Source: an uncultured Muribaculaceae bacterium (GTDB lineage Bacteria; Bacteroidota; Bacteroidia; Bacteroidales; Muribaculaceae). From it: a DNA stretch of 64,000 nucleotides. The translations under genes and the position numbers were made by a program. The stretch covers positions 1 to 64,000 of the forward strand of contig CAMWJS010000008.1 in the NCBI GenBank assembly GCA_947174635.1, given 5' to 3'. Of the stretch, positions 56,480 to 64,000 are shown in pieces; position 1 is the first letter of the stretch; each line of letters opens with the position of its first letter. The notes under the pieces were generated by a model. That model was not told the origin of the DNA and ran no database searches. It worked only from the letters and a program-made list of their open reading frames with translations.

Positions 56480-58729
56480 ATGGCTCAGGAAAATTTCACC
56501 ACACCGGAAGAGGACAAGATGATAGATGACGCCTTCAACGAAGTGCTTGAGGGATATCTCAAAAGCAACCACCGCAAGAAGGTTGAGATAATAAAGCGCG
56601 CCTACAACTTTGCCAAGGACGCGCACAAAGGCATCAGGCGCCGCTCGGGAGAGCCTTATATAATGCATCCCATCGCAGTGGCAAAAATAGCAAGCCAGGA
56701 GATAGGCCTCGGCTCCACATCAATCTGCGCGGCACTGCTTCATGACGTGGTGGAAGACACGGACTACACCGTGGAGGACATAGAGCAGCATTTCGGCAAG
56801 AAAATAGCCCAGCTTGTGGCCGGACTCACCAAAATCTCCGGAGGCATATTCGGAGCTCAGGCATCGGCACAGGCTGAAAATTTCCGCAAGCTCCTGCTCA
56901 CAATGTCGGAGGACATACGCGTGGTGCTCATCAAAATGGCCGACCGCCTGCACAATATGCGCACACTCGGCTCCATGGCTCCCAACAAGCAATACAAGAT
57001 TGCGGGAGAGACACTCTATATATACGCACCGCTTGCCCACCGCCTCGGACTGTTTGCCATAAAGACCGAGCTTGAGGATCTCGCGTTCAAATATGAACAC
57101 CCCGAGGCCTACCGGAAAATATCGGAACAAATCAAGCAGACCGAGCAGACGCGCACTGCCGAATATGAGGATTTCGCTATGCCGATACGCCGCATACTCG
57201 ACAACATGGGGCTGAAATACACGATGAAAGCGCGCGTAAAATCGGTATATTCCATCTGGAACAAGATGGAGACCAAGCATATACCGTTTGAGGAGGTGTA
57301 TGACCTCTATGCGGTGCGCATAATATTCGACTGCGAAGATGCGTCGAAAGAGAAAGCGATATGCTGGCAGATATACGGCGCCATAAATGAGCTCTACCGC
57401 TTCCATCCCGACCGTACACGCAACTGGATAGGCAATCCGAAAGCCAACGGCTATCAGGCCCTGCACATGACGGCAATGGGCCCCGACGGCAACTGGATAG
57501 AGGTGCAGATACGCTCGCGGCACATGGACGAAATCGCAGAAAAAGGTTTCGCCGCCCACTGGAAGTACAAAATCGGAGAGGGGGACGAGGAGAGTGAGCT
57601 CAATGCATGGCTGCGCACCATAAAGGATATACTCGACAATCCGGAGCCTAATGCGATAGACTTCCTTGACACGCTGAAGCTCAACCTGTTTGCTTCGGAG
57701 ATAGTAGTATTCACGCCCAAAGGGGAACTGATAACTCTGCCCAACAACGCTACAGTGCTCGACGTGGCATTTGACCTGCATTCACAGATAGGCTGCCACT
57801 GCATCGCCGGCAAAGTCAACCACAAGCTTGTGCCGCTCAGCCAGAAGCTGCGTTCAGGCGACCAGGTGGAGGTGCTCACATCGCAATCGCAGAACCCCAA
57901 GGAGGAATGGATGGAATTTCTTGTCACCGCCAAGGCCAAGACCCGCCTGCGCTCGGCACTGCGCAAGATGCAGCAGCCGGTCATAGCGAAGGGTAAGGAA
58001 ATTTTCAATAAATTCCTCGAGCTGCATGAAATCACTGACACCAACGAAGTGGTGACCAAGCTTCAGGGTATGTATCGCGTAAGCAACCGCGACGAACTGT
58101 ATCTGCTTCTGGGACGCGAGGAGATTGTGCTCTCCGACTATCTTGTCAAGGCTCTCAAAAAGCAGTCTTCGTCAAAGGGTCTGCTGAGCAAGATATTACG
58201 CCTGCCGCTTGCCGTCGTCCCGAAATCAAAGGATAAAGAACCGCAGGAAACCGCGGAGGAACAGGCGGCTCCAATCAACACCAAGGAAACCTACCATCTT
58301 CGCTACGACGAGACGGGCTCGAATTTCCGTCTGGCCGAATGCTGTTCACCGATACCGGGCGACAATGTTCTCGGATTTATAGAAGACTCGGGAGAGGTGG
58401 TTGTGCACTCGGTCGACTGCCCCAGGGCACTGGCGCTGAAAGCCGGTTTCGGGCAACGCCTGCTCTCCACCTGCTGGGATGCCACCAACGGCAAGTTTCT
58501 GGCGCATATACATGTCGAGGGCATCGACCGTTTCGGCATACTGCAGGAACTCATACAGACAATCTCCACCCACATGTCAATCAACATACGCTCGCTGCAT
58601 ATCGTGACTGAAAACGAGGTATTCCGCTGCGACCTGACGGTGCTCGTCGACGACTCGGGCGTGGTGACCGAACTATGCTCACAGGTGAAGCGCATCGAAG
58701 GTGTGCGCCACGCAACAAGAATACACTGA
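56480..58729 (+). CDS. Bifunctional (p)ppGpp synthetase/hydrolase (Rel/SpoT)
   Basis: The 749-residue protein has a complete HD hydrolase domain (ALLHDVVEDT, His88-Asp89), a synthetase domain (RVKSVYSIWNKM; GYQALHMTAMGP; EVQIRSRHMDEIAEKGFAAHWKY), a TGS domain (near ITLPNNATVLDVAFDLHSQIG) and a C-terminal ACT. Both active sites look intact. It controls the stringent response. The start is 56480 (MAQENFTTPEED); the frame extends upstream into the DUF4831 gene but with no family support. RelA-only function is less likely since the HD site is complete. Confidence 0.95.
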   Translation: MAQENFTTPEEDKMIDDAFNEVLEGYLKSNHRKKVEIIKRAYNFAKDAHKGIRRRSGEPYIMHPIAVAKIASQEIGLGSTSICAALLHDVVEDTDYTVEDIEQHFGKKIAQLVAGLTKISGGIFGAQASAQAENFRKLLLTMSEDIRVVLIKMADRLHNMRTLGSMAPNKQYKIAGETLYIYAPLAHRLGLFAIKTELEDLAFKYEHPEAYRKISEQIKQTEQTRTAEYEDFAMPIRRILDNMGLKYTMKARVKSVYSIWNKMETKHIPFEEVYDLYAVRIIFDCEDASKEKAICWQIYGAINELYRFHPDRTRNWIGNPKANGYQALHMTAMGPDGNWIEVQIRSRHMDEIAEKGFAAHWKYKIGEGDEESELNAWLRTIKDILDNPEPNAIDFLDTLKLNLFASEIVVFTPKGELITLPNNATVLDVAFDLHSQIGCHCIAGKVNHKLVPLSQKLRSGDQVEVLTSQSQNPKEEWMEFLVTAKAKTRLRSALRKMQQPVIAKGKEIFNKFLELHEITDTNEVVTKLQGMYRVSNRDELYLLLGREEIVLSDYLVKALKKQSSSKGLLSKILRLPLAVVPKSKDKEPQETAEEQAAPINTKETYHLRYDETGSNFRLAECCSPIPGDNVLGFIEDSGEVVVHSVDCPRALALKAGFGQRLLSTCWDATNGKFLAHIHVEGIDRFGILQELIQTISTHMSINIRSLHIVTENEVFRCDLTVLVDDSGVVTELCSQVKRIEGVRHATRIH

Positions 58730-58769
58730 AAAACGTAAAGCAGCACGCAAAAATACAATCCTCACGCAC

Positions 58770-60806
58770 ATGAACTTCCCTTTTCATATTCCCACCGACA
58801 GGAAATTCTGGACAACGGCAGCTGTCTTTGCTATTGCCGGCCTTATCATAATATTTTTTCTGCCACAATCGGAGCGGACTGAACTTTCTTACGAAAAGAA
58901 CCGTCCGTGGAGCAACCCACAGCTTCTGGCTCCATTTGACATTCCATATTATCTCGCCCCGGAAATCAAGCAGGAACGCATCGACAGCATCGACAAAATA
59001 CTTGTACCGGTATATGACATCGACGCAACAGTGCAGAAAAACCTGATAGCGATGATAAACGGCCTCGACAGCATTTCGGGCCACCATCGCGACGCCCTGA
59101 CGCGAGCTGTCGAGGACATATACAAGACCGGAGTGGTGAGTTCGGAGGACGCTCAACGCATAGCCGCCGGCGAGATGCAGCGCATCAGGATTTCATCGTC
59201 ATCGTCAAACGAGGGTATATCCACTGCAAAAATGCGCACTTCGCGACAGGCTTACGAACATCTGGAAAAGCAATTCGGCAAGGCATCTCCCTCGCTATGG
59301 CGCCACCTGCAGGAGAAACGGCTCAGCACCTATCTCCTGCCAAACATCAAAGAAAACGCGGAGAAAACCGCCGACCTGCGAAACAGCCTGCTGACTCCCA
59401 TCGAGGCGGTGCAGGGCATCATACAGAAAGGTGAGGAGATAATCAACCGCGGCGAGATGGTGAGCCCACAGCGATACCAGATATTGCAGGATTACGAGAA
59501 AGAGCTTGCCAAAAGAGACCGCGAACGAGGCATATCGAAATTCAATGTGGTGTTCGGACGCATCCTGTTCGCCGTGTCGCTGATGGTGATAATATATCTG
59601 TTCCTGCGGCTCTACCGGCCGGCGATATTCGAAGACCTGTCACGCACAATATGCCTTCTCGCAGTATATGTCGGATTTTATGCTTTCTCGGTGTTCATGT
59701 CCGACCTCTTTGTCGATGGTCTTTACATCGTGCCGTTCGCCATACTGCCGATACTGCTGGTAGTATTTTACGACACTACCGTGGCAATGTTTTTCCTCAT
59801 TATGGAGGTGGTGCTATGCTCGCTGATAGCCAAACTTCCGTTTGAGTTCTGCTTCATAGAATTTGCCGCGGGCATGACGGCCATATACTCGATGCGCGAG
59901 CTGTCGCGCAGGTCGCAGCTGATGCGCACGGCATGCTACGTGTTTGTGGCGTATGTGGTGACGTATGCCGCCGCCGAACTTGTGCAGATTGCATCGCTCA
60001 ACACGTTCTCCTGGAAACTCATCGGATTCTTTGCCATCAATATGGTTCTGACGTCGTTTGCCTATATCATGATATTTATCGTAGAAAAAGTGTTCGGTTT
60101 CATCTCGGTGGTGACGCTTGTAGAGCTGTCGGACATCAACAATCCGATATTGCGTGAGCTATCGGAGGAGTGTCCCGGCACATTCCAGCACTCGATGGCA
60201 GTGGCAAATCTTGTGACGGCAGCCGCCAACCGTGTCAACGCCAACGTACAGCTCGTGCGTGCGGGCGCCCTGTACCACGACATAGGGAAGACAAAAAATC
60301 CGGCATTTTTCACCGAGAACCAGCACGGCGTCAATCCCCATAACTCACTTACTCCGGTGCAGAGCGCGCGGGTCATCATCAACCATGTGACCGACGGGCT
60401 GCGTATGGCGGAAAAAGCCAAACTGCCAAAGGCAATACGCGACATGATCGTTCAGCACCACGGCAAGACCACAGCAAGATATTTCTACAACACATACTGC
60501 AACGCACATCCGGGCGAGGAAGTCGACCCGACACCTTTCACGTATCCCGGACCTAATCCGCAGTCAAAGGAAGCATCGCTGCTGATGATGGCCGACGTGG
60601 TGGAGGCGGCATCACGCTCACTGCCCGACCACAAGCCGGAAACAATAGCGGCTCTGGTCAACAAGCTCATCGACATGCAGGTGTCGGAGGGACTGCACAA
60701 GGAATCTCCGCTGTCGTTCCGCGACATCACCACGATAAAGAAAGCGTTCATCAACTCGCTTCTCACGATGTATCACGTGCGTATCGCATACCCCGACAAA
60801 AAATAA
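58770..60806 (+). CDS. 7TM-HD phosphodiesterase (PgpH-like)
   Basis: The 678-residue protein has an N-terminal membrane helix (residues 14-34), an extracytoplasmic 7TMR-HDED domain (to about 290), seven hydrophobic segments (300-470) and a cytoplasmic HD domain with GTFQHSMAVANL, GALYHDIGKTKNPAFF and NHVTDGLRMAEKAKLP. PgpH proteins degrade c-di-AMP; function here is inferred from that family. The start is ATG 58770; the earlier GTG (58701) overlaps the preceding gene. Confidence 0.9.
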   Translation: MNFPFHIPTDRKFWTTAAVFAIAGLIIIFFLPQSERTELSYEKNRPWSNPQLLAPFDIPYYLAPEIKQERIDSIDKILVPVYDIDATVQKNLIAMINGLDSISGHHRDALTRAVEDIYKTGVVSSEDAQRIAAGEMQRIRISSSSSNEGISTAKMRTSRQAYEHLEKQFGKASPSLWRHLQEKRLSTYLLPNIKENAEKTADLRNSLLTPIEAVQGIIQKGEEIINRGEMVSPQRYQILQDYEKELAKRDRERGISKFNVVFGRILFAVSLMVIIYLFLRLYRPAIFEDLSRTICLLAVYVGFYAFSVFMSDLFVDGLYIVPFAILPILLVVFYDTTVAMFFLIMEVVLCSLIAKLPFEFCFIEFAAGMTAIYSMRELSRRSQLMRTACYVFVAYVVTYAAAELVQIASLNTFSWKLIGFFAINMVLTSFAYIMIFIVEKVFGFISVVTLVELSDINNPILRELSEECPGTFQHSMAVANLVTAAANRVNANVQLVRAGALYHDIGKTKNPAFFTENQHGVNPHNSLTPVQSARVIINHVTDGLRMAEKAKLPKAIRDMIVQHHGKTTARYFYNTYCNAHPGEEVDPTPFTYPGPNPQSKEASLLMMADVVEAASRSLPDHKPETIAALVNKLIDMQVSEGLHKESPLSFRDITTIKKAFINSLLTMYHVRIAYPDKK

Positions 60807-60835
60807 CCAGAAGTCAACGTAACCACGCCACGACA

Positions 60836-62326
60836 TTGAAATCAGCAAGAACTCTCTTTATCATTCTGCTTATCGCCGTCACTGCCCACATGGCGACAGC
60901 ACAACGTCCGATAAGACTTCAGGTGACCCCTCAGGTGCTTCCCGATTCAATCGACCTCAGCTATTACGGCAAAAAAAATCCTTGGATCGCGGCAGGCGAA
61001 GTAGTTGGGCTCAATCTCGGCATCTGGGCCATAGACCGATATATCCAGAAAGCCGAGTATGCATATATCAACGCCCACACCATCAAAAGGAATTTCAAGC
61101 GTGGTTTCGTATGGGACAACGACCAGATGGGCACAAACATGTTCCTTCACCCTTATCACGGCAATCTTTATTTCAATTCAGCCCGCTCCAACGGCTTCAA
61201 TTTCTGGCAGTCGGGACTGTTTGCCCTCGGAGGGTCGGCCATGTGGGAGTTCTTCATGGAAAACGAGTATCCCTCGACCAACGATATTATAGCCACACCG
61301 ATAGGCGGAATGGCACTTGGCGAACTGACTTACCGGGCATCGGACATCGTACTCAAGGATGACGCCACCGGATGGGAACGCTTCGGACGCGAGGCGGCAG
61401 CATTCCTCATCACACCGACGCGCGGACTGACGCGAATCATCAACGGTGACGCCTGGCGCCACAGAGCCACGACAGGACGTCAGTTCGGCATACCGAACGT
61501 GGCAATAGAGTTTTCGGCCGGTATGCGCTCTATAGAACTTAAAGACGAGCTCTTTGACGAGGGAACCGGTGGTGTGATGCAGTTCAACCTCGAGTATGGC
61601 GACCGTTTTGAAGTTGCGTCAACACCTCTCCCCTACGACTATTTCGCGCTGAACGCCGAACTCAACATACAGAAATCACAGCCGGTGCTCGGCCAGCTAA
61701 ACATCGCAGGCCGCCTTCTGTCGAAAGAACTCCTCGACAAGTATTCCACCTCCATGAGCATAGGAATGTACCAGCATTTCGACTATTATGACAGCGACAC
61801 GATATCAGACGTGTCCGGTAAAGTGCCCTACAAACTCGGTGTGCCGGCCAGCGTAGGCGCCGGACTGATGTTCCGCGACATAGAACGAGGCTTCTTTGCC
61901 TTCGACGCATATCTACATGCCAACGGCATCGGCCTCGGAGCAATCCTATCAGACTATTACAATGTGGACAACCGCAACTATAACCTTGCGTCGGGATTTT
62001 CGCTGAAAGGTGGCGCGAACTTGGTGTTCAGGCGCGAACTTCTGTCATTAGCGGCCTCTTACGAATATTACAGACTATTCACTTGGGACGGCTATCCGAG
62101 GGATATCGACTGGGAGACAGTCAATCCGCACACGCTCGACGCGCAGGGCGACAGGTCGGTTGCATCGTTCGGTGTATTCTCGGCCCGAGCCAACATCAAG
62201 CTATGGCGCCGTCTCTACGCCACAGTGCATTTTTCGCACTACCTGCGTTCCACCCACTACCACTTTCACCCTTCGGTGCATTCATCTACCTACGCCCTGC
62301 GCCTCATGCTTTCCTACAAGCTGTAG
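60836..62326 (+). CDS. Outer-membrane-associated DUF3943 protein (TTG start)
   Basis: The 496-residue protein has a signal peptide (residues 1-22, ATAQ), then the DUF3943 core (DQMGTNMFLHPYHGNLYFNSARSNGFNFWQS, near residues 97-127), and a tail with beta-barrel-like alternation ending in YALRLMLSYKL. A barrel in the outer membrane is plausible. The start is TTG at 60836: no ATG precedes the signal peptide. Its 3' end overlaps the DUF418 gene on the other strand by 23 bases. Confidence 0.8.
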   Translation: MKSARTLFIILLIAVTAHMATAQRPIRLQVTPQVLPDSIDLSYYGKKNPWIAAGEVVGLNLGIWAIDRYIQKAEYAYINAHTIKRNFKRGFVWDNDQMGTNMFLHPYHGNLYFNSARSNGFNFWQSGLFALGGSAMWEFFMENEYPSTNDIIATPIGGMALGELTYRASDIVLKDDATGWERFGREAAAFLITPTRGLTRIINGDAWRHRATTGRQFGIPNVAIEFSAGMRSIELKDELFDEGTGGVMQFNLEYGDRFEVASTPLPYDYFALNAELNIQKSQPVLGQLNIAGRLLSKELLDKYSTSMSIGMYQHFDYYDSDTISDVSGKVPYKLGVPASVGAGLMFRDIERGFFAFDAYLHANGIGLGAILSDYYNVDNRNYNLASGFSLKGGANLVFRRELLSLAASYEYYRLFTWDGYPRDIDWETVNPHTLDAQGDRSVASFGVFSARANIKLWRRLYATVHFSHYLRSTHYHFHPSVHSSTYALRLMLSYKL

Positions 62327-63407
62327 TCGGTGATGACGGATACAATGTTGTTGCCTTTCGCCATAGCCATTCAAGCGGCCCGTAACGGTGACTTCGGCAC
62401 CATAATACCGAAAATATCATCTGCAGGACGTAAAACACGAGCAGTATGACGACATTGCAGGCGAGACCGACCCCATGCGGGATAAACCATTCGCAGAACA
62501 ATATCACTCCGAACACTCCCTGAAAAAAATAGTTTGTAAGCCCGAGACGCCCGTAGCATGCCAACGGATAGATCCAACGCCCTGCATTGCGACACAGCAA
62601 CATCACAAGGACTGACATAAACAGAGCCTGCAATACGAACAGCATATCGGCTGCGGTGCGGTACAATAAAGAACTCCCGTCGCCCCTGACGGCAAGAACA
62701 AATACAAACAAACCGATGACAATCGCGGCAAGCACAAGCGCAAGGCGCACTGTCGCGACGTCGCGCCAACGTGTTATGTATCCCTTGCAACCTATCCAAT
62801 AACCGAGCAACATAAGTCCGAATGTACGCAACGAAAAGATGTGGAATTCCGATGCGAAACCTATCCTGAAGCTATCGGTCAGCGGATAGTCAATAACCTG
62901 TCCGATGTTATACCCCGAGACATATCTGTCGGGGCAATTTTCAGCATGGAATATATCGGCGATGTGCAGTGACTCCACGAATGAGGACGACAGTAACACC
63001 ATAGCAGACAAAACCAGCAGCCAATGCGGACGTAAATGCCGGAAAAGTACCAATAGGGCACCCCACATACCGTACCACATGAGTACATCGAATGTAAAAA
63101 ACAGTTTTGCCACCACTCCTATACATGCAAGAAGGATGCATCGCCACACAAATTTAAGCGAGCTGTAGGCAGGATTTCGCAACAGAAACCAGAAACTGCA
63201 ACCGAAAAGCAGTGAGAATATAGCATTGCTGCGACCGAGGAATACGTTATTGATCAGTTTCAGCAATATATTGTCGGCCGAGGTCACAAACAAAGCCTCT
63301 TCATGAAAGCCGAAGCACTCTGCCGCATGCACAAGAAGAATGCCAAGCAAAGCAAACGCACGCAATGCATCTATACTGTCGATGCGCCCAGTCACACTCC
63401 CAGGCAT
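62304..63407 (-). CDS. DUF418/YeiB-like membrane protein
   Basis: The 367-residue integral membrane protein begins RIDSIDALRAFALLGILLVHAAE and has about ten hydrophobic segments; LTNYFFQGVFG and the C-terminal RYGPLEWLWRK are DUF418 signatures. Members of this family are thought to transfer acyl-like groups or transport; function is not established. It overlaps the upstream O-antigen-ligase-like gene by 16 bases, so it is likely in the same operon. Confidence 0.88.
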   Translation of the reverse strand: MPGSVTGRIDSIDALRAFALLGILLVHAAECFGFHEEALFVTSADNILLKLINNVFLGRSNAIFSLLFGCSFWFLLRNPAYSSLKFVWRCILLACIGVVAKLFFTFDVLMWYGMWGALLVLFRHLRPHWLLVLSAMVLLSSSFVESLHIADIFHAENCPDRYVSGYNIGQVIDYPLTDSFRIGFASEFHIFSLRTFGLMLLGYWIGCKGYITRWRDVATVRLALVLAAIVIGLFVFVLAVRGDGSSLLYRTAADMLFVLQALFMSVLVMLLCRNAGRWIYPLACYGRLGLTNYFFQGVFGVILFCEWFIPHGVGLACNVVILLVFYVLQMIFSVLWCRSHRYGPLEWLWRKATTLYPSSPTTACRKA

Positions 63408-64000
63408 CGCTCACAGATGGGTTTGTGGCTGTATATAGGCCAACGGTAGTCCATAATGCGTGATGTCAGCAGCCAGTACAGGAAAAACGTGAACGAACCG
63501 GCATACAATATCCATCCTTCGAAAAATCCTTCTACGATAAAGAATATCAGCATTGCGCCATACAGTATCGACAGTATGTCTCCTTTCTTCCTACGCATGC
63601 GCACCACGCGCAGAAGTTCGGTATTCCAGCACACAAGCAACGCAAAGCCTACAATACCTGTATTAGACAGCACACAGAGCCATGACGACCCCGGTTCTTC
63701 CCTCCTGTCGGGCGAAGGAGAAAACACTTTTCTGTTGCTCAACAGCGTTGAATAACGGGTAGCATTTGTAAAACCGATGCCTATGACAGGGCTATCCATA
63801 AACTCTTCCACACGCGATTTCCAGAGCTGTTTGCGCGAATAGATTATCGAGTTGTGCTCTTGCGCGATTTCAAACTTCTTCTTCACTCTGTGCGTAACAT
63901 CACCGCCGATAAATATAGCAAGAGCAATTGCTCCGAGCACCGCCATGATTACCCATTTCCCACGCTTCAATTTATGCGAAAGCGTAATAAAAACGTATAT
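63392..64000 (-). CDS. O-antigen ligase-like membrane protein (partial)
   Basis: The frame is open to the edge of the window, so the N-terminal part is missing. The visible part of about 202 residues has a membrane helix, then SRKQLWKSRVEEFMDSPVIGIGF, which is the Wzy/WaaL large periplasmic-loop signature, and three more hydrophobic segments. Such proteins join or polymerise glycans at the periplasmic side. The TTG at 63970 is not the real start, since coding continues upstream of it. Confidence 0.75.
   Translation of the reverse strand: MYVFITLSHKLKRGKWVIMAVLGAIALAIFIGGDVTHRVKKKFEIAQEHNSIIYSRKQLWKSRVEEFMDSPVIGIGFTNATRYSTLLSNRKVFSPSPDRREEPGSSWLCVLSNTGIVGFALLVCWNTELLRVVRMRRKKGDILSILYGAMLIFFIVEGFFEGWILYAGSFTFFLYWLLTSRIMDYRWPIYSHKPICERCLGV

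Noticed and set aside
56720-57781. 353-codon minus-strand frame inside the Rel/SpoT gene
   Set aside because: It is a shadow of a strongly biased coding sequence; the plus strand encodes an intact Rel/SpoT.

Overview
The window looks like a chromosome segment of a Bacteroidota bacterium, order Bacteroidales. The evidence is a recurring promoter of the type TTTG-N19-21-TAnnTTTG, an almost complete lack of Shine-Dalgarno sequences, many small lipoproteins and secreted proteins of Bacteroidales-only families (DUF4831, DUF3943, DUF1460, probably DUF4348), and long palindromic intergenic repeats. A gut family such as Muribaculaceae is my guess; the sequence alone does not prove it. There is no rRNA, no tRNA I can recognise, no CRISPR array and no intact insertion sequence.

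Layout. 0.3-7 kb: a DUF1460 amidase-like protein, enolase, and a set of small secreted or lipid-anchored proteins, two of them PEGA-like. 7.4-25.6 kb (minus strand): one unbroken str-S10-spc-alpha run from rpsL to rplQ, 33 genes, with fusA, secY, map, infA and rpoA; tuf and adk are not in it (adk lies at 52.4 kb). A promoter lies upstream of rpsL, a second likely one before rpsM, and a strong hairpin terminator follows rplQ. 26-37 kb: an M20 deacylase, an acyl-CoA synthetase, a possible small RNA, greA, a HIT protein, a thioredoxin-like lipoprotein, a glycosyltransferase, topoisomerase IV ParE, coaD, purU and an S41 protease. 38.7-39.8 kb: about 1 kb of highly structured non-coding DNA. 39.8-45.8 kb: a glycosyltransferase-epimerase operon, pyrH-frr, a radical SAM protein and an LD-carboxypeptidase. 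45.9-50 kb: a five-gene operon (nucleotidyltransferase, ATP-grasp ligase, CDP-alcohol phosphatidyltransferase, HAD hydrolase, GtrA membrane protein). 50.2-53.7 kb (minus): an ECF sigma/membrane anti-sigma/secreted protein operon, adk and hpt. 53.8-62.3 kb: nnrED, a DUF4831 protein, a bifunctional (p)ppGpp synthetase/hydrolase, a 7TM-HD phosphodiesterase and a DUF3943 protein. 62.3-64 kb (minus): a DUF418 membrane protein and the C-terminal part of an O-antigen-ligase-like protein that runs off the window.

The most interesting candidates are: (1) the 46-50 kb operon, which combines activation of a phosphorylated alcohol (NTP transferase), its transfer to lipid (CDP-alcohol transferase with an unusual DxxxxD spacing), a HAD enzyme with an altered DxGGT motif, an ATP-grasp ligase and a GtrA protein; I infer a polar-lipid head-group pathway, possibly inositol lipids. 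(2) A consensus promoter at 29657-29687 followed by two hairpins and a U-run, upstream of greA. (3) The 38.7-39.8 kb palindromic region with a 68-bp near-perfect inverted repeat. (4) A 40-codon ORF coupled to purU and the S41 protease and resembling the start of an Nfu N-terminal domain.
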